Positions 44,809-54,387 of a stretch of 64,000 nucleotides of DNA are shown here, one piece after another. The stretch comes from Verrucomicrobiia bacterium. GTDB taxonomy: Bacteria > Verrucomicrobiota > Verrucomicrobiia > Limisphaerales > Pedosphaeraceae. How positions within the stretch are numbered: the first letter of the stretch is position 1; the number at the start of each line of letters is the position of its first letter. The DNA is taken from contig DATAUW010000021.1 of NCBI GenBank assembly GCA_036268055.1, forward strand, positions 21,297 through 85,296, given 5' to 3'. A program made the position numbers and the translations under genes. The notes beneath the pieces were generated by a model. The model was not told the DNA's origin, made no database searches, and saw nothing but the letters and a program-made list of their open reading frames with translations.

Positions 44809-45438
44809 TCACGGACAGTCGTCGTTCAAATTGTTGAGACCTTCATGATCAACGGAAAAATTCACGGAAGTTTTTTCACCGTCGCGGGTGATCTTGATCA
44901 GGAAGATGGTGTCGTAATCGTTGCCAGGCCAGGGAGCGATTTGGGTTGAATCTCCGCCGTTGTCCTTGACCACATTTTTCGCGAAGTCATCGAGCAACGC
45001 GTGTTCCCAGGCCATGAAGACGGTCGCGCTCCGGTATCTGGGATTCTCAAGTTCTTTCTCCAGCCCTTTGATTTCGCGATAGCCGAATTCTGTGTTCACA
45101 GGGAGGCCGCAGCGAATGGCGGTGGGTTCGATGGTCATCAATGGGCGAACGTAATAATAGCCTTCCTTCCCGTCCACTTTCTGCGCGGTATTTGGCGCAA
45201 AAATGAACTGCGGCGTGCCGTATTTTTTGAGCAATACCTTCGGCAAGGCCAGCGCGCGATTGAGGCCGCGGCAAGTCAGTTGCCCCAGTCCGCCACGCGG
45301 TTTTTCACCGTGGCGAATGCACACAAGGGTTTCGACGGTTGGACCAACCGGCGCATTTGAAACGGGAGAATTCGTTTGGGCCGCGACGTGAAATGGAATT
45401 GCCAAGCCCGTCAGGAGCACTGTGATCAAAATTTTCAT
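44809..45438 (-). CDS. Secreted histidine-phosphatase-superfamily protein
   Basis: 209 residues from MKILITVLLTGL (45438) with a signal peptide ending at VAAQ; upstream in-frame start at 45498 is not needed. The phosphate-site motif is CIRHGEKP (Arg42, His43) and the second histidine is in MAWEHALLDD. So the catalytic core of a branch 1 or 2 phosphatase is complete, in the periplasm. Substrate unknown. Convergent with the sialic-acid operon. Confidence 0.8.
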   Translation of the reverse strand: MKILITVLLTGLAIPFHVAAQTNSPVSNAPVGPTVETLVCIRHGEKPRGGLGQLTCRGLNRALALPKVLLKKYGTPQFIFAPNTAQKVDGKEGYYYVRPLMTIEPTAIRCGLPVNTEFGYREIKGLEKELENPRYRSATVFMAWEHALLDDFAKNVVKDNGGDSTQIAPWPGNDYDTIFLIKITRDGEKTSVNFSVDHEGLNNLNDDCP

Positions 45439-45528
45439 GCGTTGATATTTATAGAAAAATGCCGCGAGGATTGACGCAAAAAATTGCCAGCGAGGCAACG
45501 CCCTTTTGGCCGGTCACTACACGCGCTT

Positions 45529-46662
45529 TCACCCGGGAATCGTGAAATGGAAAGTCGCGCCCTCGCCGGGGGCGGCATCGGCCCAGATGCGGCCTCCATG
45601 TCTTTGAATGATGCGCTGCACGATGGACAGGCCGACGCCGGTGCCATCGAATTCGGTTTGCGCGTGCAAGCGCTGGAAAACGCCGAAGAGTTTTTGCGCG
45701 TCCTTCATGTCAAAACCGGCTCCGTTGTCGCGCACGAAATAAATTCGTTCACCGGCTTTTTCTTCAAAGCCAACTTCGATCACCGCGGGATTTTTGCCGC
45801 GCGTGAATTTAAACGCGTTGGAGAGAAGATTGATGTAAACCTGTCTCAGCAATGACCAATCGCCGCTGCAATTCGGCAGCGGGCCGACGCGGATGTCCAG
45901 CGGCCGATCGCCCTGGTCTTTTTTCAACTCCTCGAGCACTTCCGCGACGAGCGCGGAGACATTGACGTCCCCGCGTGAAAGGTGCTGGCGTCCCAACCGC
46001 GAGAACTTGAGCAAATCATCAATCAAGATGCCCATGCGCCCCGTGCTATAGGTGATGCGTTCGATGAATTCCTGCGCCTCCTCCGGCAGTTGGTCGGCAT
46101 GGTTCAATTTCAGAAGTTTGGCAAAGCCTTCGATGTGACGCAACGGACTGCGCAGATCGTGGGAAACAGAATAGCTGAATGATTCCAATTCCTTGTTCGC
46201 CGCTTCCAAGTCCAGCGTGTGTTGGCGGACGCTGGCTTCCAATTCCGCATTTCGCGCGCGCAACTGCCGCACGGCCAGCGCGCGGGCCACCACCGGCAGC
46301 AGCACGCTCAGCTTAAAAGGCTTGAGCATGTAGTCGAAAGCGCCGGACTTCATGGATTCCACCGCTGTTGAAATCGTGCCTTCGCCGGTCATGATGATTA
46401 CGATCAGCGAGGGGTCCAATTCCAGGGCGGAGCGCAAGAGGGTGATGCCGTCCATCTCGGGCATCATCATGTCGGTCAGCAAGAGGTCAAACTTCTGTTC
46501 GCGAAGATGCGCCAGCGCGGCTTTCGACGAGGCGAAGCCCGTGGTGTTGAAGCCCTGATCTTTTAACGTGTTGCAGAGCGCCTTCATCTGCGCCACCTCA
46601 TCGTCAACGATCAGGAGCCGCGCGGACGTGCTGTCGGTGGTCATGGCGTCGTGATTTGGCAT
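45529..46662 (-). CDS. Receiver-histidine kinase hybrid
   Basis: 377 residues. A receiver domain (acidic pair near 20, phosphorylated Asp64 in LLLTDMMMPEMDG) opens the protein; a coiled segment (about 125-160) leads to HisKA with His168 in YSVSHDLRSPLRHIEGF, then HATPase (N box NLLSNAFKF, G boxes DNGAGFD and GTGVGLSIV). Such kinases respond to phosphotransfer from another kinase rather than to an outer signal. It starts 13 bases after the end of the large hybrid kinase, which is probably its partner. Confidence 0.93.
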   Translation of the reverse strand: MPNHDAMTTDSTSARLLIVDDEVAQMKALCNTLKDQGFNTTGFASSKAALAHLREQKFDLLLTDMMMPEMDGITLLRSALELDPSLIVIIMTGEGTISTAVESMKSGAFDYMLKPFKLSVLLPVVARALAVRQLRARNAELEASVRQHTLDLEAANKELESFSYSVSHDLRSPLRHIEGFAKLLKLNHADQLPEEAQEFIERITYSTGRMGILIDDLLKFSRLGRQHLSRGDVNVSALVAEVLEELKKDQGDRPLDIRVGPLPNCSGDWSLLRQVYINLLSNAFKFTRGKNPAVIEVGFEEKAGERIYFVRDNGAGFDMKDAQKLFGVFQRLHAQTEFDGTGVGLSIVQRIIQRHGGRIWADAAPGEGATFHFTIPG

Positions 46663-46675
46663 CGCTTAATTTTGC

Positions 46676-49168
46676 TCAAGAGTTTTTGCCGCGCAAGCAG
46701 CGAGTCAACGCCTCGCGGAGTTCGCGCAGCTTGGGCGGCTTGTTGAGCACCTGGTCCACATGCGGCGGCACATCGCCCTCGATGATCAAGCGCTGGCCCC
46801 AGCCGGTCAGCAGGATCACCGGCGTGGAGGGAGAGGTTTCCTTCACCGCGCTGGCCACTTTGCGGCCATCCACATAGGGCATGCCTAAATCAGTGAAGAC
46901 GACGTCAAAGGATTCTCCTCGCGACAGCGTTGAACGGAATGTGTCAATGCCGGCCTGTCCTCCGTTCGCGGTGACGACGAAGTGTCCGTCGGTTTCCAAA
47001 ATATCGCAAAGCGATTTGATAAGCAGGGGATCGTCGTCCACCACGAGCAGGCGCAGTCGTGATGGCAGAACGTAAGGCACTGCTGTCTTCGTGGCTTCGG
47101 CAACCGCCTCGGCAGGCACGGGAAAATTCAAGCGCATGGTGGTCCCGCGGCCCACGGCACTGTCTATCTCAATCTCGGCGCCATGACGGCGAACGGTTCC
47201 GTAAACCATCGCCAGTCCCAGGCCGGTGCCGCGTTCGCCTTTCGTCGTGAAGAACGGTTCGAGGCATCGGCGGCGGGTGTCTTCCTCCATGCCGACGCCG
47301 GTATCGCTGACTTCCACATACAGACGTTTGCCGTGAGCCTGTGCGGGTGTCATGGATTTTGGCCACGCCAGTTTGGTGCGCAACGTCAGCGTGCCGCCGT
47401 CCGGCATGGCATCCACCGCGTTAAAGATAAGATTGATGAGCGCCTCGCGGATTTCACTTTCGACGCCCATGACGACGGGCAGATCGGGTTCGAATTCCGT
47501 GGCTAATTTAATCATGAAACCGCGCTGCTGCGGCATGTCGCTCCAGCGGGCGCGTGAAAGGTCTATGACCTGTTTCATCAAATCATTGATGCGAACGGGC
47601 GTGGGCGCCAACTGGGTTTCCCGCTGGCGATAAAACTCGCGCATGCGCGCGACCGTGGCAGCGACGTCTTCGATGGCGTGTTGAATTGTTTCCAGATAAC
47701 CGCGCGCCCGGGTGCTGAGATTGGGCTCATTTTCCAGCAGGGATTCCGTGTAAAGCGCGACCGGCGAAATGGCGTTGTTGATGTCGTGAGCGATGCCGCT
47801 GGCCATCTGGCCCAGCGCGCGCAGACGTTCCTGCTGCATGACCGCCTGCTGGGTTTGCCGCAAGTCGTCGTAGGCTTGTTGCAGGGCATCGTAAAGCTGC
47901 GCCTGATGCGCCGCGAGCGCGATGTGTTCGCTCAACTGCTTGAGGAATTCGCATTCGCCACTGCTGAAAGCTTTCGGCTCGGTGCGCCCGGCGAAGAGGA
48001 CGCCGAAGACCTTGCTCTCGACCAGCAGCGGCGCCACGACAATCGAGCGCACGCCGGCGCGCGCGAGCCGTTTGGGAATCGGGAAGTGAACCTGGCTGGT
48101 GTCAGACTCATACACCAGATGCCCGCGCACGCAACGGGCGAGGCCATTTTCGCCAACGGGGATTTGCGCTTTTTCCTGCATGTCCAAATCCGCGGCCAGC
48201 TTGGCGCTGTTTTTTCCCACGCTGGCGATGGTGAGGCTGCCCGCGCCGGACGGATCGTAGATGCCGATGCAACTGAAGTTGACCGGCAAGTGCTCTTCCA
48301 GATTGCGAATGGCAACCTGAAAAATGTTCTGAAGATTTTTGCGTTCGCCGATGGCGCGGGTGATCTGATTGAGCAATTCGAGGCGGGCGAGTTGCGCCTG
48401 CACACGGCCCTCGGCGTGTTTGCGTTCGGCGATTTCCGCGCGCAAGGTTTCGTTGGCGGTATTCAAGGCGGTTTCCCGCTCGGCAATGCCGGAGAGCATC
48501 TGGTTAAAAGCGTCGGTGAGCATGCCGACTTCGTTGCGACCTTGTGGCGGCGCGCGGACGGTATAGTCCTTATATTCGGCAATGGTGCGGGCGGTTTCGG
48601 CCAGCGCAAGGATCGGCACGGAAATGGGACGCTGCAACGGCCCGGCCAGAATGAAGGCCAGGACGAACGAGCCGCAAAGAACGAGGAGCGCGATGCCGCC
48701 AAAGAAACGCAACCGTTGATAAACTCCCGCGAGGTCGGCCTGAAGAAACATCGTGCCAATGGTTTTATCCCGGAGAATGATCGGGCGAAAAATCAACAGA
48801 TGCCCATCAATAAATTGATGGCCCGCGGGGCCCGGCTTCGCGGGGAATACGACCCGGCCCGAACGGATATAATCGGCCAGCCGTTCGCCGCGCGCGTTAT
48901 AAATACTGGCGGCCATCACGAACGGCTCAGCCTGGAGCGCGCGCAGTGATTCGCGCGCGGCGTCTTCATCCTGGAATGACACGGCTGCGCGGGTATTCGT
49001 GGCGAGCACATCGGCGAGCACGGTCATGTCGCGCACCATGGCGCGGCGGAATTCGTAGAGTTGAAACGCGGCGAGCGCGGCGCAGGCGAGCAACAACACC
49101 ACCGAACTGGCCAGCACGATCACCAGCGTCAGCTTGCGTTTGATGGGGAGATGTTGGAGGCGATGCAT
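46676..49168 (-). CDS. Large membrane hybrid histidine kinase
   Basis: 830 residues. Membrane helix 1 (12-35), a short periplasmic CHASE8-like domain (about 40-150; RRAMVRDMTVLADVLATNTR), helix 2 (155-178), HAMP (to about 230), GAF (about 265-420), HisKA with His461 (ALGQMASGIAHDINNAISPV), HATPase (to about 685) and a C-terminal receiver with Asp760 (VVFTDLGMPYVDG). It starts two bases after the stop of the YfiR gene and ends 13 before the receiver kinase, within one operon. Confidence 0.93.
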   Translation of the reverse strand: MHRLQHLPIKRKLTLVIVLASSVVLLLACAALAAFQLYEFRRAMVRDMTVLADVLATNTRAAVSFQDEDAARESLRALQAEPFVMAASIYNARGERLADYIRSGRVVFPAKPGPAGHQFIDGHLLIFRPIILRDKTIGTMFLQADLAGVYQRLRFFGGIALLVLCGSFVLAFILAGPLQRPISVPILALAETARTIAEYKDYTVRAPPQGRNEVGMLTDAFNQMLSGIAERETALNTANETLRAEIAERKHAEGRVQAQLARLELLNQITRAIGERKNLQNIFQVAIRNLEEHLPVNFSCIGIYDPSGAGSLTIASVGKNSAKLAADLDMQEKAQIPVGENGLARCVRGHLVYESDTSQVHFPIPKRLARAGVRSIVVAPLLVESKVFGVLFAGRTEPKAFSSGECEFLKQLSEHIALAAHQAQLYDALQQAYDDLRQTQQAVMQQERLRALGQMASGIAHDINNAISPVALYTESLLENEPNLSTRARGYLETIQHAIEDVAATVARMREFYRQRETQLAPTPVRINDLMKQVIDLSRARWSDMPQQRGFMIKLATEFEPDLPVVMGVESEIREALINLIFNAVDAMPDGGTLTLRTKLAWPKSMTPAQAHGKRLYVEVSDTGVGMEEDTRRRCLEPFFTTKGERGTGLGLAMVYGTVRRHGAEIEIDSAVGRGTTMRLNFPVPAEAVAEATKTAVPYVLPSRLRLLVVDDDPLLIKSLCDILETDGHFVVTANGGQAGIDTFRSTLSRGESFDVVFTDLGMPYVDGRKVASAVKETSPSTPVILLTGWGQRLIIEGDVPPHVDQVLNKPPKLRELREALTRCLRGKNS

Positions 49169-49169
49169 A

Positions 49170-49775
49170 TCACTTGAGGGTTGCGCCGGGTTCGGACTCC
49201 ACGATCTTTCCCAGGCTGAGCAGTTGGGAACTGATTTTCAGGCCCCGCTGTTGCGCCGCTTCGGGGTTCAATTCGAACCTCACCTTTTTTCCATCCAAAT
49301 AAAAATTGATCATGCCGCCGTGACTGGCAAAGCCCTGCGTCTCACTCACGGTCAACACCGGGCGGTCTTTCAAGGTGGAAAGAATATCCGCCATGCGCGA
49401 CTTTTCCGATTTGCTGACAAAAATAAGCTGGCAGTCGCGGAGGTCTTCAAGCCGTTTGGCCCGCTGAACAATCAATTTATGGTCCAGCACGGTCTGGCCT
49501 TGAACGGTTTCGTCCAGTGCGGCGCCGAATGGGTCATCGCCCAAAATGCCGATGACAAAAGGCGTCTGGGCATTGGTGAAAGCATTGCCCGGCCATTGGA
49601 CGAATTGAACGAAATTATATAAGAATGCCGCCTTGAGCTGGTATTCTTTCGAGACCGTCGTCTCCGCATCGCTTTGGCCCGGGGTAAATGCGAAGCTGGA
49701 TGCCGCGAGGCAAAGCAGCAGAAACCGCACAGCCCGGGCGGCTCGAGAAAATACGTTTTCGAGCGCGAGGTTCAT
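49170..49775 (-). CDS. YfiR-family periplasmic protein
   Basis: 201 residues. N-terminal signal region to about 38, then the YfiR fold: EYQLKAAFLYNFVQFVQWP, ILGDDPFGAALDETV, CQLIFVSKSEKSRM and GMINFYLDGKKVRFELNPEA (partly cited). YfiR in Pseudomonas blocks the diguanylate cyclase YfiN; here no cyclase is present, and instead a hybrid kinase follows directly. So it may hold the CHASE8-type input of that kinase (inference). Confidence 0.88.
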   Translation of the reverse strand: MNLALENVFSRAARAVRFLLLCLAASSFAFTPGQSDAETTVSKEYQLKAAFLYNFVQFVQWPGNAFTNAQTPFVIGILGDDPFGAALDETVQGQTVLDHKLIVQRAKRLEDLRDCQLIFVSKSEKSRMADILSTLKDRPVLTVSETQGFASHGGMINFYLDGKKVRFELNPEAAQQRGLKISSQLLSLGKIVESEPGATLK

Positions 49776-49797
49776 CAGTAGTTAGTGCGGGGGCCAA

Positions 49798-51930
49798 TTA
49801 CCATCGGATGGATACTTTGCCGTAAAAGCTGCGCCGGATGGCATCTGCATCGGCTGTGCCCGGAACTCCAAATTCGTAATGGCTGTCATGCAAAAGATTT
49901 TGGCCGACGAGGGCGAGTTCAAGCCACGGCTTGGGTTTCCAGCCGATGCGCGCGTCCATCTCAAAATAACTCGGAACGGTTGCGGGAGAGCCATTGTTAT
50001 TGACGCGCAGGGAATCCACCCAGCGCAATTCGTTGTCGAGTTCGATATTCTGCGGCAGATCGAACGAGGAGCGGATGGAAAATTGATTGGCGGGATCGGC
50101 GGTTTCGTTGAGCGCGTGGGTGGCATCCACCTGGCCGGGTTTGACGTGAACGCGTTCGTTGAGCAGGCTGTATCCGCCGTGGAGACGCCACCAATCGCTC
50201 ACCTGCCAGTCCGCGCTCAGTTCAAGCCCGCAAGTTTGCGCGGTGAGATTATTCTGAAAAGTTTCGGGAAGAAAAAACGGCGGCGGTCCGGGTGAGACGC
50301 TTCGGATATTGTCATAATCGTTGAAAAAAGTGGAGAGAGACGTGGACAGTTTGGGGCCCAGTTCGGCGCGATAACCCAATTCATAGGCGACGACGGTTTC
50401 CGAAGTGAAACTCTCGGAGCCATTCAGGATGCTCGAAGGGAATCCAAATAGCGCAATGATTGGAGGCACTCCCGTGGGCGTGCGCAATTCGCGGTCAATG
50501 CGGGAGGGTTCGCGGACGGCGCGGGAAATCGCGCCCCAGATCATCTGATTGCTCGTCACATTCCATTGCAAACGCCCGCTCGGCTGGACTTCCCAATGGG
50601 TGTAGTCATTATGATCCAGTTTCGTTCCGAGAGTCAGGATCACTTTTGGGCCCAGCTTGATTTCATCCTGCACGAAACCGCTGAACAGATTTTGTTTCAA
50701 GATAGGCGGAAGAAAAGTTGTGGTCGGCGCTCCCTGGAGTGAATCGTAAGTAAATCGGTAGCCGAGTCCCCACGCGACGCGGTTCCAATTCAGTAATTGG
50801 AAATGATGTTGAAAATCCACGTCATAAGTATCGAGCGTGTCTTTTAAAGTTCCGGCTGGTTCACCAAACGGTACGATAAAATCAAAAGATTCATTGGTCT
50901 TGGGCAAAGCGAGGTGCGTGCGGTCATAATATACCTGCAACGTCATGTCGGAGTCCTCGGAGAAAGGATGCGACCACCGGCCGAGGATATTTCCGCCGCT
51001 TACGCCGGAGTTGCCGACGCTGGGCTGAATGTCTTCGTTCCCAGTGAAGTAATCGCCTTGCAGAGTGAATGTGTTCCCGGGAATGTTTTCGGCATCAATC
51101 CGAAAACCGCCGCGCCCCTGCCGCCACGAATCGCCGCCCGAACCAAGAGCGTGTGGATCGCCCGGCGATTCATCGCCGCGATTGAAATATTTGCCATAAA
51201 CCCGGTAATAGACATTGGAGGCCAGGACACCGCCGTAGCGCGCGGCGGCGAATTCGCGAAGCTCGGTTCCACCGCCGGTTTCGGTGTAAAGCCCCTGCGT
51301 ATCCTTGGCGCTCTTGCTGGTGATGTTAATGACGCCGTTGACCGCGTTGGCTCCCCAAAGCGTGCCGCCGGGTCCGCTGACGACTTCAATGCGGTCCAGA
51401 TCTTCCAGCAGATAATCCTGCATGTCCCAAAGCACGCCGGAAAAAAGCGGGGTGTAAACCGTCCGGCCATCCATCAACACCAAAAGTTTATTGGCGAATT
51501 GGCCGTTGAATCCACGGGCGCTGATGGCCCAGCTGGAAGAGTTGATCTGCGCCACGTTCAAATTGTCGGCAAGGCGCAACGCTTCTGGAATGCTGCTCGC
51601 ACCCGAGCGCCGGATTTCGTCCTGCGTGATGACTTGAATGGCGGCTGGCGCTTGCAGGTAGGGTATGGGCTCCTTGGATACCGAGGTGACATCCTGGTTC
51701 ATCAACTCTTCCAGGCTCATTTTTCTATAGGCGAACGGACCCTGGGCGGACGACGGAGCAGCATTGGTGGCGGTCGGGGAATCGGCGGTGGGGGGTGCTT
51801 CATTGGTCGCGGCCGAAACGGCGCACCCGCTTAATAGAGCGGCACTGAAGAAAAATATTTGCGCAACTTTTTCCAACCTGATTTGCCAGGTTTCGAACTG
51901 GAACCGGTGACTTAGGTTGCGATACGTCAT
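49798..51930 (-). CDS. TonB-dependent receptor
   Basis: 710 residues. After a signal peptide and a Pro/Thr/Ala-rich stretch comes SLEELMNQDVTSVSKEPIPY and the plug domain (about 85-200; TQDEIRRSGASSIPEALRLA, VVSGPGGTLWGANAVNGVINI in part), then a 22-strand barrel that ends in FYGKVSIRW, a proper C-terminal aromatic. Transports a ligand across the outer membrane with TonB energy; the ligand is not known. First gene of an operon with yfiR and two kinases (22 bases to yfiR), an arrangement seen in other proteobacterial and verrucomicrobial genomes. Confidence 0.93.
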   Translation of the reverse strand: MTYRNLSHRFQFETWQIRLEKVAQIFFFSAALLSGCAVSAATNEAPPTADSPTATNAAPSSAQGPFAYRKMSLEELMNQDVTSVSKEPIPYLQAPAAIQVITQDEIRRSGASSIPEALRLADNLNVAQINSSSWAISARGFNGQFANKLLVLMDGRTVYTPLFSGVLWDMQDYLLEDLDRIEVVSGPGGTLWGANAVNGVINITSKSAKDTQGLYTETGGGTELREFAAARYGGVLASNVYYRVYGKYFNRGDESPGDPHALGSGGDSWRQGRGGFRIDAENIPGNTFTLQGDYFTGNEDIQPSVGNSGVSGGNILGRWSHPFSEDSDMTLQVYYDRTHLALPKTNESFDFIVPFGEPAGTLKDTLDTYDVDFQHHFQLLNWNRVAWGLGYRFTYDSLQGAPTTTFLPPILKQNLFSGFVQDEIKLGPKVILTLGTKLDHNDYTHWEVQPSGRLQWNVTSNQMIWGAISRAVREPSRIDRELRTPTGVPPIIALFGFPSSILNGSESFTSETVVAYELGYRAELGPKLSTSLSTFFNDYDNIRSVSPGPPPFFLPETFQNNLTAQTCGLELSADWQVSDWWRLHGGYSLLNERVHVKPGQVDATHALNETADPANQFSIRSSFDLPQNIELDNELRWVDSLRVNNNGSPATVPSYFEMDARIGWKPKPWLELALVGQNLLHDSHYEFGVPGTADADAIRRSFYGKVSIRW

Positions 51931-52515
51931 GAATAGTCAGGGCGCGAAATATCCAATGAAACAAACTCCGGCAGATTGGGAGGAACAATCGCCAGCCATA
52001 GTCCAGCTTTTCCAGGCGCCTGCGCGAGGTTGGGCAGGCCTGCCTTGCATCCCGATATAGGCACTAAAATTCCAGCTTTCATAAATGAGCCACCGCGGAC
52101 GTGCTTCTCTGATACATCGGCGCGCCGGCATAGGCAAGCCATTCCTTATATCGGTTTTTAGCGTGAAAAGTTTAGCCGTTAGACGGGTGGATTAAAAAAT
52201 AACCAGACTATAAGTGCGGCTTCTAAAGGATAGAACGGACTGGCCATCGCTTTTTTCTGAAAACCAAAATTGGATAAAGATTGGCAACCTATAAAGCGAA
52301 TTATCGAAGGCATACTATAAGAAGGGTATAAAATGAATATGTCACTTATCGTCGTCTATAAGGCATTTTTAAGGAGCCTCATTAAAGCTGTTTAAATTAT
52401 TAATTTTTTCCTGGAAGTTCGCCGAGGCAGCTTTAGAAAATAATAAATTAAAAGGCAAATGAGGTGGACGAAAGAATCTGGCTGAATTTTACCCGCCGGT
52501 GTTATACTTCCAGAA
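51931..52515. other. Gene-free stretch between the TonB receptor and the NarL-type kinase
   Basis: 585 bases between divergent genes. The right half is AT-rich (52180-52460). I see no supported gene, no clear riboswitch pattern and no terminator. It must hold two promoters. Confidence 0.5.
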
Positions 52516-53571
52516 ATGAAACAGAGTCCCAACCGGGCGAACGCATTTTTTATCCTCGCGGCGGTGGTGTCGGTTTTTGCGGTGGGCTTCGTGGATTATG
52601 CGACGGGCCGCGAGATCACGTTCTCGGTTTTTTATTTGCTCGCGGTGGGAATGGCGGCGTGGTTCGTGAATCGCGGGTTCGCGATTTTTATCTCGGTGTT
52701 GAGCGTGGTGGTGTCGGTGGCGGGTGATCTGGCGTCGGGCGCGCGTTATCCCAATCCGCTGGTGCCGATCTGGAATGCGTTCATCCTGCTCACTTTTTAT
52801 CTGGTGGTCGTCTGGCTGCTGGCGCGGTTGCGGTCGCTGCACAATGAATTGGAGGCGCGGGTGAAATTGCGCACGAACGAACTTACCGAACAGATGGGCG
52901 AGCGTGAACGGCTGGAGCGCGAGTTGCTCGAAGTCAGTGACCGGGAGCAACGCCGCATCGGCCAGGATTTGCACGACAGCCTTTGCCAGCATCTCACGGG
53001 GACGGCGCTCGCGGGACAGGTGCTGGAGGAAAAACTCGCCATGCGAAATGTGCCCGAGGCGGCCGATGCCAGCAAAGTGGTAGAACTGGTCGAGGAGGGG
53101 ATCGCGCTCTCGCGCAAGCTCGCCAAGGGTTTGCATCCGATCGAAATGGAGGCGGGCGGTTTGATGCAGGCGCTGGAGGAATTGGCGGCGAACACGGGTG
53201 ATTTGTTTAAGGTGAGCTGCCGTTTCGAGTGCGATTCGCCGGTGTTGATTCACGACGTGACGGTATCGGGGCATTTGTATCGCATCGCGCAGGAAGCCAT
53301 CAGTAACGCGATCAAACACGGCAAGGCGAAAAATATTGTTATCTATCTCGAAGCGTTGGATGAAGGCATTACGTTGCGGGTGCAGGATGACGGCGTGGGT
53401 TTGCCGGAGCCGTTGCCGGCGCATAATGAGGGCATGGGATTGCGCATCATGGACCATCGGGCGAGCATGATCGGCGCGGTGTTCAGCGCGCGGCGCGGCA
53501 CGGCGGGCGGCACGGTGGTGACTTGCACATTGCGCCAGGAAAATGTTCCGGCGAAAGGTTCACGTGAATAA
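52516..53571 (+). CDS. NarL-class sensor histidine kinase with MASE-like membrane part
   Basis: 351 residues. Three to four membrane helices (about 9-28, 36-52, 55-75, 86-104) form a membrane-embedded sensor; a coiled coil (105-145) leads to HisKA_3 with His153 (IGQDLHDSLCQHLTG) and HATPase (AQEAISNAIKHGKA, DDGVGLP, GMGLRIMDHRA). No extracytoplasmic domain. Its end overlaps the start of the response regulator by eight bases. Confidence 0.92.
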   Translation: MKQSPNRANAFFILAAVVSVFAVGFVDYATGREITFSVFYLLAVGMAAWFVNRGFAIFISVLSVVVSVAGDLASGARYPNPLVPIWNAFILLTFYLVVVWLLARLRSLHNELEARVKLRTNELTEQMGERERLERELLEVSDREQRRIGQDLHDSLCQHLTGTALAGQVLEEKLAMRNVPEAADASKVVELVEEGIALSRKLAKGLHPIEMEAGGLMQALEELAANTGDLFKVSCRFECDSPVLIHDVTVSGHLYRIAQEAISNAIKHGKAKNIVIYLEALDEGITLRVQDDGVGLPEPLPAHNEGMGLRIMDHRASMIGAVFSARRGTAGGTVVTCTLRQENVPAKGSRE

Positions 53572-54226
53572 ACCGAAAACAAAAATCATTTTGGTGGATG
53601 ACCATCCGCTGGTGCGCGAATGGCTGACGAACCTCATCCATCAGCAACCCGATCTCGTGGTTTGCGGGGAGGTCGAAACGGCGTCGGTCGCGCTGACTTC
53701 CATCGCGGCGTCGAAGCCCGACGTGGCCATCGTGGACATTTCGCTCAAGGATAGTTCGGGCATTGAACTGATAAAGAACATCAAGGCATCGCATCCGGGC
53801 GTGGCGGTGATCGTGCTTTCGATGCATGATGAACGGCTTTATGCCGAGCGCGCGTTGCGGGCGGGCGCGCGCGGTTACATCATGAAGCGGGAGACGACCA
53901 AGAACGTCATCGCTGCCATTCGCCGGGTGCTCGAAGGGAAATTATATGTCAGTGAAAAGCTGGCGGCGTTGCTCGCGGAAAAATTTGTGGACGGCCCGGC
54001 GCTGGACGTGAGGTCGCCGATCGAGCAACTCAGTGATCGCGAATTGGAAGTTTTTCAAATGCTTGGGGAGGGTTATGAAACCAGACAAGTCGCCGAGGCG
54101 ATGCATGTGAGCATGAAAACGGTCCAGGCTTATTGCGCGCGCATCAAGGAAAAGCTGAAGCTGGCGAACGCCACGGAACTTTTGCGCGAGGCGATTCGCT
54201 GGAATGAGAAACGTGCGGCGGATTGA
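53564..54226 (+). CDS. LuxR/NarL-type response regulator
   Basis: 220 residues from a GTG (VNKPKTKIILVDDHP); AAAGG seven bases before it is the ribosome site. An ATG at 53543 would add seven residues. Receiver with Asp58 (VAIVDISLKDSSG) and Lys in GYIMKRE, then GerE helix-turn-helix (LSDRELEVFQMLGEGYETRQ). Partner of the kinase before it. It may control the efflux operon that follows 160 bases later. Confidence 0.92.
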   Translation: MNKPKTKIILVDDHPLVREWLTNLIHQQPDLVVCGEVETASVALTSIAASKPDVAIVDISLKDSSGIELIKNIKASHPGVAVIVLSMHDERLYAERALRAGARGYIMKRETTKNVIAAIRRVLEGKLYVSEKLAALLAEKFVDGPALDVRSPIEQLSDRELEVFQMLGEGYETRQVAEAMHVSMKTVQAYCARIKEKLKLANATELLREAIRWNEKRAAD

Positions 54227-54275
54227 GTTCAGGAAATGCCATTTGGGGCGCATATATATGGTCTTCGTCCGGCGT

Positions 54276-54292
54276 GTAGGGTCTCACCCTAC
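54276..54292. other. Hairpin between the regulator and the efflux operon
   Basis: GTAGGGT and ACCCTAC pair over seven bases with loop CTC. No T tract follows. It could be an operator half-site pair or a weak processing signal. Confidence 0.35.
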
Positions 54293-54387
54293 AAAATAAA
54301 TATCCCGCGCCTAACATACGATTCGACAGGGGAGCGGCTTTAATCGAGGCGGTGTTGAATCGTCGTTTCATACGGTGCGCATCTTTT

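Noticed and set aside
51927..52142. Small minus-strand ORF (MKAGILVPISGCKAGLPN...) upstream of the TonB receptor
   Set aside because: No similarity recognised, no ribosome site, and it overlaps the receptor start; kept as non-coding.
51960..52170. Possible c-di-GMP or cobalamin riboswitch before the TonB receptor
   Set aside because: Looked for the conserved cores of both on the minus strand and did not find them.
54276..54292. Hairpin as intrinsic terminator of the response regulator gene
   Set aside because: No T tract on either strand and only a seven-base stem.
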